Below, in pieces: positions 15,763 through 27,130 of a stretch of 64,000 bases of DNA. The DNA is taken from the NCBI RefSeq assembly GCF_028550415.1, contig NZ_JAQQKX010000001.1:186001-250000 (forward strand), in the 5' to 3' direction. The notes beneath the pieces are model-generated. The model was not told the DNA's origin. It worked only from the letters and a program-made list of their open reading frames with translations, and made no database searches. Both the position numbers and the translations under genes were made by a program. The stretch's first letter is position 1, and the number at the start of each line of letters is the position of its first letter. Source of the DNA: Asticcacaulis aquaticus. Its GTDB lineage: Bacteria > Pseudomonadota > Alphaproteobacteria > Caulobacterales > Caulobacteraceae.

Positions 15763-17112
15763 TTACTTGTACGAGACTTGCTTGACGGCGGCGATGATCT
15801 TCTCAACGCTGGGGACCGTCATGGCTTCGAGGTTGGCGGCGTAAGGCATCGGCACGTCTTCCTGGTGCACGCGGGCGGGCGGCGCATCCAGATCGTCGAA
15901 GGCTTCGGCGGTCACGCGGGCGGCGACTTCGGCGCCGACACCGCACGGGCCCCAGCCTTCTTCGACGGTGACCAGACGGTTGGTCTTCTTCACCGAGGCG
16001 ATGACCGTGTCGGTATCCAGCGGACGCAGGGTCCGCAGGTTGACGACTTCGGCGTCGATGCCCTCTTCGGCCAGCTTTTCAGCCGCCTTGAGCGCGAAAC
16101 CGACCATGCGCGAGTGCGCAACGATGGTGACGTCCTTGCCCTCTTTCTGGATCTTCGCCTTGCCGATCGGCAGAACGAAATCTTCGCCTTCCGCCGGGAT
16201 GTCGAATTCCAGACCGTACATCATTTCGTGCTCAAGGAACACGATGGGGTTCGGGTCGCGGATCGCGGCCTTCATCAGGCCCTTGGCGTCGGCGGCGTCG
16301 TAAGGCGCGATGACCTTGAGACCCGGGACGTTGGCGTACCATGCCGAATAGTCCTGAGAGTGCTGCGCGCCCACGCGGGCGGCGGCGCCGTTCGGACCGC
16401 GGAAGACGATCGACGACTTGATCTGACCGCCGGACATGTAGAGCGTCTTGGCCGACGAGTTCAGGATGTGGTCGATGGCCTGCATGGCGAAGTTGAAGGT
16501 CATGAACTCGATGATCGGTTTCAGACCGGCCATGGCCGCACCCGAACCGATACCGGCAAAGCCCATTTCGGTGATCGGGGTGTCGATGACGCGACGATCG
16601 CCGAACTCTTCGAGCAGACCGCGCGAGACCTTATAGGCACCCTGATACTGGGCCACTTCTTCACCCATCAGGAAGACGCGGTCGTCGCGGCGCATTTCTT
16701 CGGCCATGGCGTCGCGCAGCGCGTCACGGACGGTGATCTTGACGGTCGGCGTGCCTTCGGGCCAGTCGGGCTGGCTTTCGACCGGGGCGGCTACGGGCTT
16801 CGGGGCGGCAGCCGCCACGGGGGCCGGAGCTTCGGCAGCAGGAGCCGCGTCAACTTTCGGCGCAGGCGCGCTCTCGCCGCCTTCGAGACGGGCGATCGGC
16901 GTATTGACCTTGACGCCTTCGGTGCCGGCTTCGACGAGAATGGCTTCGATGACGCCTTCATCGACGGCTTCGACTTCCATCGTCGCCTTGTCGGTTTCGA
17001 TTTCGGCGATCACGTCGCCCGCCGAAACGGTGTCACCGGCTTTCACCAGCCATTTGGAAAGGGTGCCTTCCTCCATCGTCGGAGAAAGCGCGGGCATAAG
17101 AATGTCGGTCAT
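15763..17112 (-). CDS. pdhB: Pyruvate dehydrogenase E1 component subunit beta, with N-terminal lipoyl domain
   Basis: 449 residues, longer than the usual E1 beta of about 330 because residues 1-80 are a lipoyl domain (Lys42 in ETDKATMEV) and 85-115 an Ala/Pro linker. The E1 beta body ([68 protein letters not shown]) completes the thiamine diphosphate site with E1 alpha. The lipoyl domain is almost the same sequence as that of pdhC, 10 bases downstream. Lipoylated E1 beta is a known alphaproteobacterial arrangement. Confidence 0.96.
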   Translation of the reverse strand: MTDILMPALSPTMEEGTLSKWLVKAGDTVSAGDVIAEIETDKATMEVEAVDEGVIEAILVEAGTEGVKVNTPIARLEGGESAPAPKVDAAPAAEAPAPVAAAAPKPVAAPVESQPDWPEGTPTVKITVRDALRDAMAEEMRRDDRVFLMGEEVAQYQGAYKVSRGLLEEFGDRRVIDTPITEMGFAGIGSGAAMAGLKPIIEFMTFNFAMQAIDHILNSSAKTLYMSGGQIKSSIVFRGPNGAAARVGAQHSQDYSAWYANVPGLKVIAPYDAADAKGLMKAAIRDPNPIVFLEHEMMYGLEFDIPAEGEDFVLPIGKAKIQKEGKDVTIVAHSRMVGFALKAAEKLAEEGIDAEVVNLRTLRPLDTDTVIASVKKTNRLVTVEEGWGPCGVGAEVAARVTAEAFDDLDAPPARVHQEDVPMPYAANLEAMTVPSVEKIIAAVKQVSYK

Positions 17113-17117
17113 GGAGA

Positions 17118-18134
17118 TTATGCCTCGAGATAAACGTCGGTGTACAGTTCGGACGGATCGGGTTCGGGGCTGGTCTGAGCGAACTCGACGGCCTCCAGAA
17201 CGATCGCCTTGATCTCATTGTCGATGGCCTTGATTTCGGCCTCTTCGACGCCCGCCTGCTCCAGCATCGTCTTGATGTGGTCGATCGGATCGCGGGTCGT
17301 CTTGACCTCGTCGACCTCTTCCTTGGAACGGTACTTCGCCGGGTCGGACATCGAGTGGCCGCGATAGCGATAGGTCTTCATTTCAAGGATGTAGGGGCCC
17401 TTGCCCGAACGGGCGTATTCGGCGGCGCGTTCGGCGGCTTCCTTGACAGCGAACACGTCCATGCCGTCGACGGTTTCGCCGGGGATGCCGAACGAGGCAC
17501 CACGCTGCGACAGGTTGGTCGTGGCCGAGGCGCGCGCCAGCGACGTGCCCATGGCGTATTCGTTGTTTTCGATCACGTACACGACCGGCAGCTTCCACAG
17601 CTGCGCCATGTTGAAGCTTTCGTAAACCTGACCCTGGTTGGCGGCACCGTCACCGAAATAGGTGAAGGAGACATTGCCATTGCCCTTGTAGAAGTCGGCG
17701 AAGGCCAGACCCGTACCCAGCGACACCTGCGCGCCGACGATGCCGTGACCGCCGAAGAAACCGGTTTCGATGTCGAACATGTGCATCGAGCCGCCCTTGC
17801 CCTTGGACGAACCGCCGGCGCGGCCGGTCAGCTCGGCCATAACGGCCTTGGGGTCCATGCCCGCGGCCAGCATATGGCCGTGGTCGCGGTAACCGGTGAT
17901 GACCTGATCGCCATCGATAGACGCGGCTTCCATGCCGACGGCGACGGCTTCCTGACCGATATACAGGTGGCAGAAGCCCCCGATCAGACCCATGCCGTAC
18001 AGCTGACCGGCGCGCTCTTCGAAGCGGCGGATCAGAACCATTTCACGGTAATATTTGAGGAGTTCGTCTTTGGAGACGTTGCGGAGTGCGGAACCCTTGG
18101 CTCCGGAGTCGTTGGTCTTGGCGGCACGCGCCAT
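17118..18134 (-). CDS. pdhA: Pyruvate dehydrogenase E1 component subunit alpha
   Basis: 338 residues. It decarboxylates pyruvate with thiamine diphosphate and reductively acetylates lipoyl domains together with E1 beta. The thiamine diphosphate motif is [20 protein letters not shown] ending in the downstream ENN. Also visible are [46 protein letters not shown] and the [15 protein letters not shown] loop. GGGAGG lies about six bases before the ATG. It is the first gene of the Pdh operon; the 257-base gap to ftsB upstream should hold the promoter. Confidence 0.96.
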   Translation of the reverse strand: MARAAKTNDSGAKGSALRNVSKDELLKYYREMVLIRRFEERAGQLYGMGLIGGFCHLYIGQEAVAVGMEAASIDGDQVITGYRDHGHMLAAGMDPKAVMAELTGRAGGSSKGKGGSMHMFDIETGFFGGHGIVGAQVSLGTGLAFADFYKGNGNVSFTYFGDGAANQGQVYESFNMAQLWKLPVVYVIENNEYAMGTSLARASATTNLSQRGASFGIPGETVDGMDVFAVKEAAERAAEYARSGKGPYILEMKTYRYRGHSMSDPAKYRSKEEVDEVKTTRDPIDHIKTMLEQAGVEEAEIKAIDNEIKAIVLEAVEFAQTSPEPDPSELYTDVYLEA

Positions 18135-18391
18135 AAAAACCTCCCTAGGCTAAATATTCACGTCTTTAAGACCGGCGGTGCGCAGGTCCAAAGACGGCAA
18201 ATCAAAAAGTCCGGTCCGAATAAGAGACCGCTCGCCTTAAATACGCGCTTGAAAACTGTGTTTTTGACCCGACCGCATAATTGCCGCTTACGTCAAAGAC
18301 GGGAAAATGCAACGGTTTAAGCACAACGACACGCGCGTGTCGGCATCCCTCTTAGGAGAAGCGCGTGCTTACGTAAAGTCCCCTTTGGGGC

Positions 18392-18706
18392 TCACGAATT
18401 ATGTGATGAGGGATTTTGATCGCGGATGACGTATTCGTTGGGCGCGTTGAGGCCCAGCAGTACACGGGCACGCTCTTCAAGTAATTCCTTGGATAGGTTG
18501 TCTGTGCGCAAATAACGGGCGCGTGCTTCAAGATCTTTGCGCTCGGCCGACAGCTTTTGCAGCTGCGCCTGCTTTTCCGCCAGCTCGACCTGACGCGTTT
18601 CCTGCGAAAAGAAACCTTTGTCGCCCGTCAGATACTGAACGCTGCAATAGGTGAGAAATATAGCGATGATCGCGGTAGGCAAATACGGCCTCAATTTCTG
18701 TATCAC
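18392..18706 (-). CDS. ftsB: Septum formation initiator FtsB/DivIC family protein
   Basis: 104 residues: a single N-terminal transmembrane helix (about 9-25), then a periplasmic coiled coil rich in Glu, Lys, Leu and Arg (about 38-80, VELAEKQAQLQKLSAERKDL) and a short tail with NEYVIRDQ. This is the layout of FtsB, which bridges FtsL and FtsQ in the divisome. It sits between eno and pdhA, a position conserved in many alphaproteobacteria. A small stem (18377-18392) abuts its stop. Confidence 0.85.
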   Translation of the reverse strand: MIQKLRPYLPTAIIAIFLTYCSVQYLTGDKGFFSQETRQVELAEKQAQLQKLSAERKDLEARARYLRTDNLSKELLEERARVLLGLNAPNEYVIRDQNPSSHNS

Positions 18707-18820
18707 GTCTTGCGCCCTTTCTGGACGGGAAACACTTTTCAGCCTCAGTTTTGCCCGTTTGGGTTTAACAAACTGTTACCGGATATGTCACTTGTACAGA
18801 AAGAATTTATCATAAAACGA

Positions 18821-18852
18821 GAGCGGCACAGGAAGCCTGTGCCGCTCTTTTT
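18821..18852. terminator. Terminator downstream of eno
   Basis: GAGCGGCACAGG (18821-18832) pairs with CCTGTGCCGCTC (18836-18847) around a 3-base loop. It is flanked by five T on the plus side and a TTTT stretch on the minus side, about 55 bases after the eno stop. Confidence 0.8.
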
Positions 18853-18905
18853 GGCGTTTGTGTAAAAACTGTTCCACCATGTGGGAACGGTAGTTACGGA
18901 CGTTA

Positions 18906-20255
<1,350 letters not shown>

Positions 20256-20289
20256 TTACCGGGAAACGAATCACCTGAATGCCCAAACA

Positions 20290-20321
20290 AAAACGCGGCC
20301 TCTTTGCAGAAGCCGCGTTTT
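20290..20321 (-). terminator. Terminator of rpmF
   Basis: AAAACGCGGC (20290-20299) pairs with GCCGCGTTTT (20312-20321). Read on the minus strand the stem ends in a T-rich run. Confidence 0.75.
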
Positions 20322-20355
20322 CATGTGTTCGGTTCTAAGGAAACCTTTTAGTACC

Positions 20356-20400
20356 GCGATATTGTCGTCGAAAACCGGTTCCCACTTTTCGACATATCGC
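20356..20400. repeat. Two-stem hairpin repeat, copy A
   Basis: Outer stem GCGATAT (20356-20362) / ATATCGC (20394-20400); inner stem TCGAAAA (20368-20374) / TTTTCGA (20386-20392) around an 11-base loop. It lies 3 bases beyond the rpmF stop. The same architecture recurs at 21498, 31065 and 41163. Confidence 0.75.
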
Positions 20401-20403
20401 TTA

Positions 20404-20586
20404 TTAGTCCTTTTTCGGCGTCAAAACCTGACGGCCCTTATAGATGCCGGTCTTCAGGTCGACGTGGTGCGGACGGCGCAGCTCGCCAGTGTCCTTGTCT
20501 TCCACGTAGGAGTTCGCGCCGAGCGCGTGGTGCGAGCGACGCATGTTGCGACGCGAGGGGGATACTTTCCGCTTAGGTACGGCCAT
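20404..20586 (-). CDS. rpmF: 50S ribosomal protein L32
   Basis: 60 residues with the standard L32 start [22 protein letters not shown] and the alphaproteobacterial continuation [23 protein letters not shown]. It has no zinc-binding cysteines, as is usual for this clade. An AGAGAGA purine stretch precedes the ATG, a promoter candidate lies at 20614-20639, and a hairpin repeat plus terminator follow. Confidence 0.97.
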   Translation of the reverse strand: MAVPKRKVSPSRRNMRRSHHALGANSYVEDKDTGELRRPHHVDLKTGIYKGRQVLTPKKD

Positions 20587-20886
20587 TTCCGTCTCTCTTT
20601 TACAAGTGAGGCTCGATAAGCTTTAACCCAAGCCTTCAAGCGTATAACAGGGGATGAGCGGGCAGAACCCGATCAGAAGGCGCGCCTTATGCCTCAAGAC
20701 CGCGTACGGATCAAGGGCTTTCACAGGCTTTTCGCCAATAAAGTTACTACACTTTATATACCGCTTATTTTCACGACGCAATTCAGCCCCAATCCATTCA
20801 GACACTGTTCAGGTTGAAAAGCCTTAATGGACGCTAAGGACTTTCTTTTGCGGGATTATCCCGTGATGGGCCTACAGGGTATTTCC
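20587..20886. other. 300-base intergenic region between rpmF and the glycine-zipper gene (divergent promoters)
   Basis: This gap holds the rpmF leader and promoter candidate on the minus strand near 20614-20639. The rest is moderately AT-rich around 20745-20775 and presumably contains the promoter for the plus-strand gene at 20887. A 60-codon open frame on the minus strand (20623-20805) has no family resemblance and no good start context. I see no RNA gene here. Confidence 0.5.
20614..20639 (-). promoter_or_regulatory. Candidate housekeeping promoter of rpmF
   Basis: On the minus strand TTGAAGG (20639-20633), an 11-base spacer and GCTTATCG (20621-20614) fit the Caulobacter pattern TTGACGS-N10-14-GCTANAWC. 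This gives a leader of roughly 20 bases. Confidence 0.45.
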
Positions 20887-21489
20887 ATGAAAACGTTGTC
20901 TTTTACTAAGTTCATGCCCAAAGTTTTGATAGGCGCGGGGTTTGCCGTCGCGCTGGCCGTGCCGTCCCTGGCGTCGGCACAAGGCTATGACGGCTATTGC
21001 TATCAGCGCAAATCGAACGCCACGACGACCGGCATGGTGGTCGGCGCCATCGCCGGGGCGGCCATCGGCAATTCCAGTTCGCATCGTTATGATCGAGGCG
21101 GCAACACCATCGCCGGTGCGGCGCTGGGCGCAGTCCTGGGCAGCGCAGTCGGCAATTCGAGCGTCAGTTGCTACGAAGACCGCTACTATTCCTATGAACG
21201 AAGCGGCTATTACGATCCCCCGCCCCCGCCGAGCGGCTATTCGGTCGTCTATTATTCCAGCCGCCCCAGCTACGGCAGCTACAGCGTCTATCGTGACCGC
21301 TATTACGGCCCGCGTTACTACCCGGCCCCGCCCTCCTATTATTATCGCGGCAATGTCCGTTATGAGCGGTATGATTCGCGCGATGACCGCCGGGATTATC
21401 GTTATGACCGCCGCGACGACCGGCGCGACCGCTATGACGACCGCAGGGATCGTCGGGATGATCGCCGCGACTATCGCGACCGCCACTGA
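20887..21489 (+). CDS. Exported glycine-zipper protein with Arg/Asp-rich tail
   Basis: 200 residues from ATG 20887. Residues 1-32 are a signal peptide ending SLASAQG. A glycine-zipper 2TM region follows (GMVVGAIAGAAIG and TIAGAALGAVLGSAVG), then a Tyr/Pro-rich middle. The C-terminal tail of about 45 residues is built of DDRRD-type repeats (RRDYRYDRRDDRRDRYDDRR). Similar proteins are envelope-associated and stress-linked, but none has a firm activity. The upstream in-frame ATG at 20827 would place extra charged residues before the signal peptide and is unlikely. Confidence 0.75.
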   Translation: MKTLSFTKFMPKVLIGAGFAVALAVPSLASAQGYDGYCYQRKSNATTTGMVVGAIAGAAIGNSSSHRYDRGGNTIAGAALGAVLGSAVGNSSVSCYEDRYYSYERSGYYDPPPPPSGYSVVYYSSRPSYGSYSVYRDRYYGPRYYPAPPSYYYRGNVRYERYDSRDDRRDYRYDRRDDRRDRYDDRRDRRDDRRDYRDRH

Positions 21490-21497
21490 CTAAGGGC

Positions 21498-21540
21498 GCG
21501 CATCTTAGCCAAAAACCGCGGCACACTTTTTGGGATGCGC
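21498..21540. repeat. Two-stem hairpin repeat, copy D (divergent)
   Basis: Outer stem GCGCATC (21498-21504) / GATGCGC (21534-21540); inner stem CCAAAAA (21509-21515) / TTTTTGG (21527-21533). Both stems differ from copy A yet remain fully paired. It lies 9 bases after the glycine-zipper gene stop. Confidence 0.7.
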
Positions 21541-21550
21541 TTGATAGAGC

Positions 21551-21578
21551 AAAGCCCCGGAGGAAACTCCGGGGCTTT
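21551..21578. terminator. Bidirectional terminator between convergent genes
   Basis: AAAGCCCCGGAG (21551-21562) pairs with CTCCGGGGCTTT (21567-21578) around GAAA and is followed by more T. It serves the glycine-zipper gene and the convergent RidA gene. Confidence 0.85.
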
Positions 21579-21582
21579 TTTC

Positions 21583-21963
21583 TTATGCCTCAATCTGGGC
21601 CGAAGCTTCGATTTCGACCAGCCATTCCGGATTGATCAGGGCCGAGGTGCCTAAGAAACTCGACGCCGGGCGAATCTCGCCGAACAGTTCGCCATGGGCG
21701 CGCGCGGCGTCCTTCCACAGCGACATGTCGGTCAGGAAAATGCGGGTGCGAATGATGTCGGACGCCTTGCCACCTGCCTGCTCGACCGCAGCGATGATGA
21801 TTTCCAGCGCGGCGCGGGTCTGGGTATAGGCATCTGTGCCAGCGACCTTGCCGTCGCGAATCGGGGCCGTGCCCGACACTTCGATGCGATTACCTACGCG
21901 CACGGCGCGCGAAAAACCGATTTCGGGCTCGAAGGGGGACCCGGAAGAAATGAGCTGACGCAT
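21583..21963 (-). CDS. RidA-family enamine/imine deaminase
   Basis: 126 residues of the YjgF/YER057c/UK114 fold. The catalytic-site arginine lies in RTRIFLTDMS and the C-terminal INPEWLVEIEASAQIE is the family signature (the Glu positions water). RidA proteins hydrolyse reactive enamine or imine intermediates released by PLP enzymes; this subgroup, with an N-terminal SSGSPFEPEIGFSRAVRVG, is a RidA-like paralogue. It stands alone, converging on the glycine-zipper gene. Confidence 0.85.
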   Translation of the reverse strand: MRQLISSGSPFEPEIGFSRAVRVGNRIEVSGTAPIRDGKVAGTDAYTQTRAALEIIIAAVEQAGGKASDIIRTRIFLTDMSLWKDAARAHGELFGEIRPASSFLGTSALINPEWLVEIEASAQIEA

Positions 21964-22042
21964 GGCGGCATACCTTTGAAAGTCAAAAAGAATGCGCTGC
22001 CTATGCCTCCGCTGCCCCTTAAAATCAACGGGAATAAACCAA

Positions 22043-22076
22043 TATCCGGAAAAAGGCCGAAACCCTTTTCCGGATA
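22043..22076 (-). terminator. Terminator of the secreted unknown gene
   Basis: TATCCGGAAAA (22043-22053) pairs with TTTTCCGGATA (22066-22076). It lies 13 bases after the stop of the minus-strand gene ending at 22089. Confidence 0.65.
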
Positions 22077-22088
22077 CCGGAGAACAGA

Positions 22089-22472
22089 TTAGTTGAGGGG
22101 GAACGAACCGTACTTGGTCTCTTCGTAGGTATCTTCACGCGTCGCCACGGTGGAGAACTTCTCCATGGCGAAGTCCGTGACCTTGCCGTCCGTCGTCTCG
22201 ATACGGCCATAGACCGTCTTGAGGGTGTTGTTGCTGACGTAGGCATAGGCGAACTCGGCGCTGGTGGCGCCCGCTTCGACTTCACAATCATAGACCTTCA
22301 CCAGACGATCCTTCTGGATGCTGGCGTCCTTGGACGCTTCGGCGGCGGCCAGCTTGGCCGCGGCCTTGCCGAGCGCGACGGTCTGCGCATCGGTACACTC
22401 CGCCAGGGCCGACCCGGCGGTCAGGGCGCCGGCGATAACGGCCACGGCGCTGATCAGTTTCATCTTGGTCAT
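22089..22472 (-). CDS. Small exported protein of unknown function
   Basis: 127 residues from ATG 22472 (a second ATG at 22463 and a GTG at 22481 are possible). Residues 1-24 form a Sec signal peptide (ISAVAVIAGALTAGSALA-EC). The mature part has two cysteines, in AECTDAQTV and VYDCEVEAG, which could form a disulfide. A helical stretch rich in Ala and Lys follows, then a beta-like region (KTVYGRIETTDGKVTDFAMEKFSTV). I do not recognise a family. It has its own terminator and lies downstream of the helical-repeat gene with a 140-base gap. Confidence 0.65.
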   Translation of the reverse strand: MTKMKLISAVAVIAGALTAGSALAECTDAQTVALGKAAAKLAAAEASKDASIQKDRLVKVYDCEVEAGATSAEFAYAYVSNNTLKTVYGRIETTDGKVTDFAMEKFSTVATREDTYEETKYGSFPLN

Positions 22473-22612
22473 ATCACACACTCACATAGTTGGTTTAAGA
22501 AGCGCTGCCCTCGTTATGACAGCGCTATCAATTTAACCAATGACGCGATGCGCGGCAATCAAAAAGGTTGCACTGCAACAATATGTGAGAATTGCGCTGC
22601 GACGCAGCATTT

Positions 22613-23650
22613 TTACGTAAAGGCATTATTCCGAATGTACGCAGCGGCTTCGCGCAATGAAGAATGTGAGTCTTTTTCCATCAAGTTGAGGATTTCAGGA
22701 TGCGTCGCCCACACCTCTTTGCGATCGAGAAACGACCACATTGCGGTTTTTCTAACCATTACGGAACGATCCGAAAGTCCGGACGCGATAAGGCTTTCAG
22801 CAGACATATCTGTGTCGATCACGCGCTCACAGCGTAGGTGAATCAGACGATACAAACCTGACGACTTGTCGATCCATCGCTTTTGCATAGGGGCCGACCA
22901 ATCGGGCCAGAATATCCGCCGGTCAATAAGCCAGCCCAAAGCCATAGCCCGTACACTGGGTTGAGCGGCCTTTAGAGCAATATCCGGTAATTGAGAATCA
23001 AAACCGGACCGGCGGACAATCGCTCTGAGCAATCGCGCGGCGCGGCCGTCACCGGCAGATTTGATTCTGGCGGCCAAAGCCGCAACTACGTCGCTTCGGT
23101 TGAGCAAATTTTCGAGATCGCTTAAATCGGCCTGCCGACCCCAGGTCAGCATTTCCTCAGCAAAGCCCGTTGCGGCCTCGGCAATATCCTCCGCTTTGAG
23201 CAAAGGGAAAATGCGACCTGCGCAAAACCGTGCGGTCAATCTGACCGGCCCAACCCAGTCGTTGAGTCGGCGGGCAAGAATAGCAATAAAAAACGCGCTG
23301 TGGCGAGGCTGGGCAATCCTCTTCAACGCTGCCTCTCGCAGGAAGCCATCGCTATGAAACAAAAACAACCACGCCAGATCAGGATACTTACTCAGCAAAC
23401 TAAACTCTGAGGGCACACCCCAAAACCGATACCACGGTTTCTGTCGAGGCCTTTGCCGCCATGACCAAAGGCGCGCCTCCGAATTTATGTCACGACGAAG
23501 ACGTTCAAAATTCTTGATCGGCAAGACATCCATAAGTGTCAACGCCGTGGCGAGATCATACCGATCGACTCGCCCATCATCCAACTGATCGGCGATCCGA
23601 TTAAGACACAGCACAAGTTCCGGGGGAAGTAACTGTTTTAGCGTCGACAT
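22613..23650 (-). CDS. Unknown protein with HEAT-like helical repeats
   Basis: 345 residues from ATG 23650, preceded by GAGAGGAAG. It has no signal peptide or membrane segment. The sequence is almost all helical, with repeated pairs rich in Leu, Ala and Arg (FLREAALKRIAQPRHSAFFI, VRAMALGWLIDRR, VMVRKTAMWSFLDRKEVW, SSLREAAAYIRNNAF) that look like degenerate HEAT repeats, suggesting a scaffold. Base composition and codon use are less GC-biased than pyrG, hinting at relaxed or acquired sequence. It follows pyrG by 28 bases, with a G10 homopolymer just before the ribosome-binding site. Confidence 0.65.
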   Translation of the reverse strand: MSTLKQLLPPELVLCLNRIADQLDDGRVDRYDLATALTLMDVLPIKNFERLRRDINSEARLWSWRQRPRQKPWYRFWGVPSEFSLLSKYPDLAWLFLFHSDGFLREAALKRIAQPRHSAFFIAILARRLNDWVGPVRLTARFCAGRIFPLLKAEDIAEAATGFAEEMLTWGRQADLSDLENLLNRSDVVAALAARIKSAGDGRAARLLRAIVRRSGFDSQLPDIALKAAQPSVRAMALGWLIDRRIFWPDWSAPMQKRWIDKSSGLYRLIHLRCERVIDTDMSAESLIASGLSDRSVMVRKTAMWSFLDRKEVWATHPEILNLMEKDSHSSLREAAAYIRNNAFT

Positions 23651-23659
23651 ACTTCCTCT

Positions 23660-23669
23660 CCCCCCCCCC
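23660..23669. repeat. Homopolymer of ten C (G10 on the coding strand of the downstream gene)
   Basis: Ten consecutive C on the plus strand lie between the pyrG stop and the Shine-Dalgarno sequence of the minus-strand helical-repeat gene. Tracts of this length are prone to slippage. Confidence 0.7.
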
Positions 23670-23678
23670 TGAGCTTGG

Positions 23679-25376
<1,698 letters not shown>

Positions 25377-25393
25377 TTAGCCTATACATTCAA

Positions 25394-25430
25394 AAAGAGC
25401 GGCTCACAAATGAGTCTGTGAGCCGTTCTT
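25394..25430 (-). terminator. Terminator of secG
   Basis: CGGCTCACA pairs with TGTGAGCCG within an A-rich/T-rich frame spanning 25394-25430. It lies about 30 bases beyond the secG stop and upstream of pyrG. Confidence 0.75.
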
Positions 25431-25459
25431 TCGTTTTTAAGTTTTAAAGTCGCGACCGC

Positions 25460-26008
25460 TTATTGCGACGCCGCTTCCGAGGAAGAGGCCGAGGCGCTGG
25501 CCGGGGCCTTGGCCACCGGCTTCGGCGCGGGCTTGGTGGCGGGTTTCGCCACCGAAGACGAGGACGAAGAGGCCGCAGCCGACGACGCGCCCGGATTGCT
25601 GCCCAGGTTGCCCAGGGACGGCGCGGCATTGGTCGGCGCCGGGAGATCCGTCAGCGACGGGGCCACCGAGGCGCTGCTCGACTGGCTGGCTTCCGGCTGG
25701 GCGTTGGCGGCGGCGGACGCCTGCGATTCGTCCAGCTTGAGGTTATCGGCGCCAACCTTGTCGACGACCGAAGTGCCCGCGCGGTCGAAATTGCTGACGA
25801 TGGTCAGGCCGATGCAGTTGGCGAAGAACAGGACGGCCAGAATCGAGGTGGCCTTGGTCAGGAAGTTACCCGCGCCGCGCGCCGACATGAAACCCGACGG
25901 GCCGCCGCCCATGCCCAGCGCGCCGCCTTCGGAGCGCTGAACCAGGATCAGGCCGACAAGGACGATGCCGATGATGATTTGGACGGTCAGCAGGATGATA
26001 AACAGCAT
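25460..26008 (-). CDS. secG: Preprotein translocase subunit SecG
   Basis: 182 residues. The first about 75 are a normal SecG: helix 1 (LFIILLTVQIIIGIVLVGLIL), the family turn VQRSEGGALGMGGG and helix 2 (ATSILAVLFFANCIGLTIV). The remaining about 105 residues are a low-complexity Ala/Ser/Pro/Lys tail (ASSSSSSVAKPATKPAPKP), longer than in enterobacteria but common in alphaproteobacteria. SecG assists SecYE during protein export. It lies between tpiA and pyrG on the same strand. Confidence 0.93.
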   Translation of the reverse strand: MLFIILLTVQIIIGIVLVGLILVQRSEGGALGMGGGPSGFMSARGAGNFLTKATSILAVLFFANCIGLTIVSNFDRAGTSVVDKVGADNLKLDESQASAAANAQPEASQSSSASVAPSLTDLPAPTNAAPSLGNLGSNPGASSAAASSSSSSVAKPATKPAPKPVAKAPASASASSSEAASQ

Positions 26009-26171
26009 AAGTTCCGGACTTTATAGGTGTCGCGCGCCGTTTCCGACGGATCGGAAACGCGCAGGAATGGCGTAAGCGGACGCCCTTAGCATCAAGAATG
26101 GGCTTTTGCCATAGTCAATTCAAGGTTTGACGGTCAATTCCGGGATTCGCTCTCCCGATTGTATGGCCCGA

Positions 26172-26918
26172 TTACCCGGCCGCCGCAATGATCCGGTTGA
26201 AATCCGCGGCCTTGAGCGAGGCACCACCAACCAGAAGCCCGCCGACGCCATCGAGCGTCAGAAGATGCGCGGCATTGTCCGGCTTGACCGACCCGCCGTA
26301 CAGGACGTGCGGCGTCACCTGACCGTGGAACCGCTCTTCGAGATAGGACTTGACCAGCACCATGGCGTCGACGACCTGTTCGTCGGTCGGGATGTGGCCG
26401 GTGCCGATGGCCCAGACCGGTTCGTAGGCCACATGGAACACCTGCCCGGTCAGTTCCTCCGGCAGGCTGGCGCGCAATTGCCGGTTCAGGACGGCGTGGG
26501 TCTCGCCCGCCAGACGTTCTTCGAGGGTTTCGCCGATGCAGATGACCGGTTCGAGCCCGACGCGCAATGCGCCGAGCACCTTTTTGGCGACCAGCGCACA
26601 GGGTTCGCCGTGGCCGTGACGGCGCTCGGAATGGCCCAGTATGACCATACCGGCGCCCGCATCTTTCAGCATCTCGGCCGAAACGTCACCCGTAAAGGCC
26701 CCGTCGGCTTCGCAATGGCAGTCCTGTCCGCCGGTAATTATGGAACTGCCCGCCTCGGCGAGGGCCTGCGACAGACGGTGCAGCAGGGTGGCGGGTGGAA
26801 AAAGCGCGATACGGGCGGAAGACTGACGGGCAGCGGCATCGATAGCCAGAGCTTCGGACACGGCCTGTGACAGGCCGTGCATTTTCCAGTTGCCGGCAAT
26901 AAGCGGTATATGAGGCAT
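26172..26918 (-). CDS. tpiA: Triose-phosphate isomerase
   Basis: 248 residues, standard length. It interconverts dihydroxyacetone phosphate and glyceraldehyde 3-phosphate. Lys12 lies in GNWKMHG, the electrophilic His in LGHSERRH, the catalytic Glu in YEPVWAIGTG, and the phosphate loop in LYGGSVKPDNA and GGLLVGGASL. It is transcribed divergently from the ppiD-trpE operon across a 212-base gap. Confidence 0.97.
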   Translation of the reverse strand: MPHIPLIAGNWKMHGLSQAVSEALAIDAAARQSSARIALFPPATLLHRLSQALAEAGSSIITGGQDCHCEADGAFTGDVSAEMLKDAGAGMVILGHSERRHGHGEPCALVAKKVLGALRVGLEPVICIGETLEERLAGETHAVLNRQLRASLPEELTGQVFHVAYEPVWAIGTGHIPTDEQVVDAMVLVKSYLEERFHGQVTPHVLYGGSVKPDNAAHLLTLDGVGGLLVGGASLKAADFNRIIAAAG

Positions 26919-27028
26919 TATAAATTCTTATGTCTTATTTTTTACGAATGATGATTTTATCTGTAACCAACGCGCCGCCGCCCGCCAAGAAAAAACCCGT
27001 AAACAAATAGATTCCTATTGTAACAGCC

Positions 27029-27053
27029 TTGATCCGGCCCTAGTTGCTAAATT
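27029..27053 (+). promoter_or_regulatory. Candidate housekeeping promoter of ppiD-trpE
   Basis: TTGATCC (27029-27035), a 10-base spacer and GCTAAATT (27046-27053) match the Caulobacter sigma-73 pattern well. The start site would fall near 27060, giving a leader of about 70 bases. Confidence 0.5.
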
Positions 27054-27130
27054 ATATGTGGCCGCGCCCTGCCCCGCTACGAACGGGGACGGCGGCAGAG
27101 CCTCCTTTCCGTTTCCAGGGTCGATTTTTT

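Noticed and set aside
18135-18391. RNA gene or riboswitch in the gap upstream of pdhA
   Set aside because: No cloverleaf or known aptamer pattern could be drawn; only a small stem next to the ftsB stop is visible.
20623-20805. 60-codon minus-strand frame upstream of rpmF
   Set aside because: No family resemblance, no convincing ribosome-binding site, and it covers the predicted rpmF promoter.
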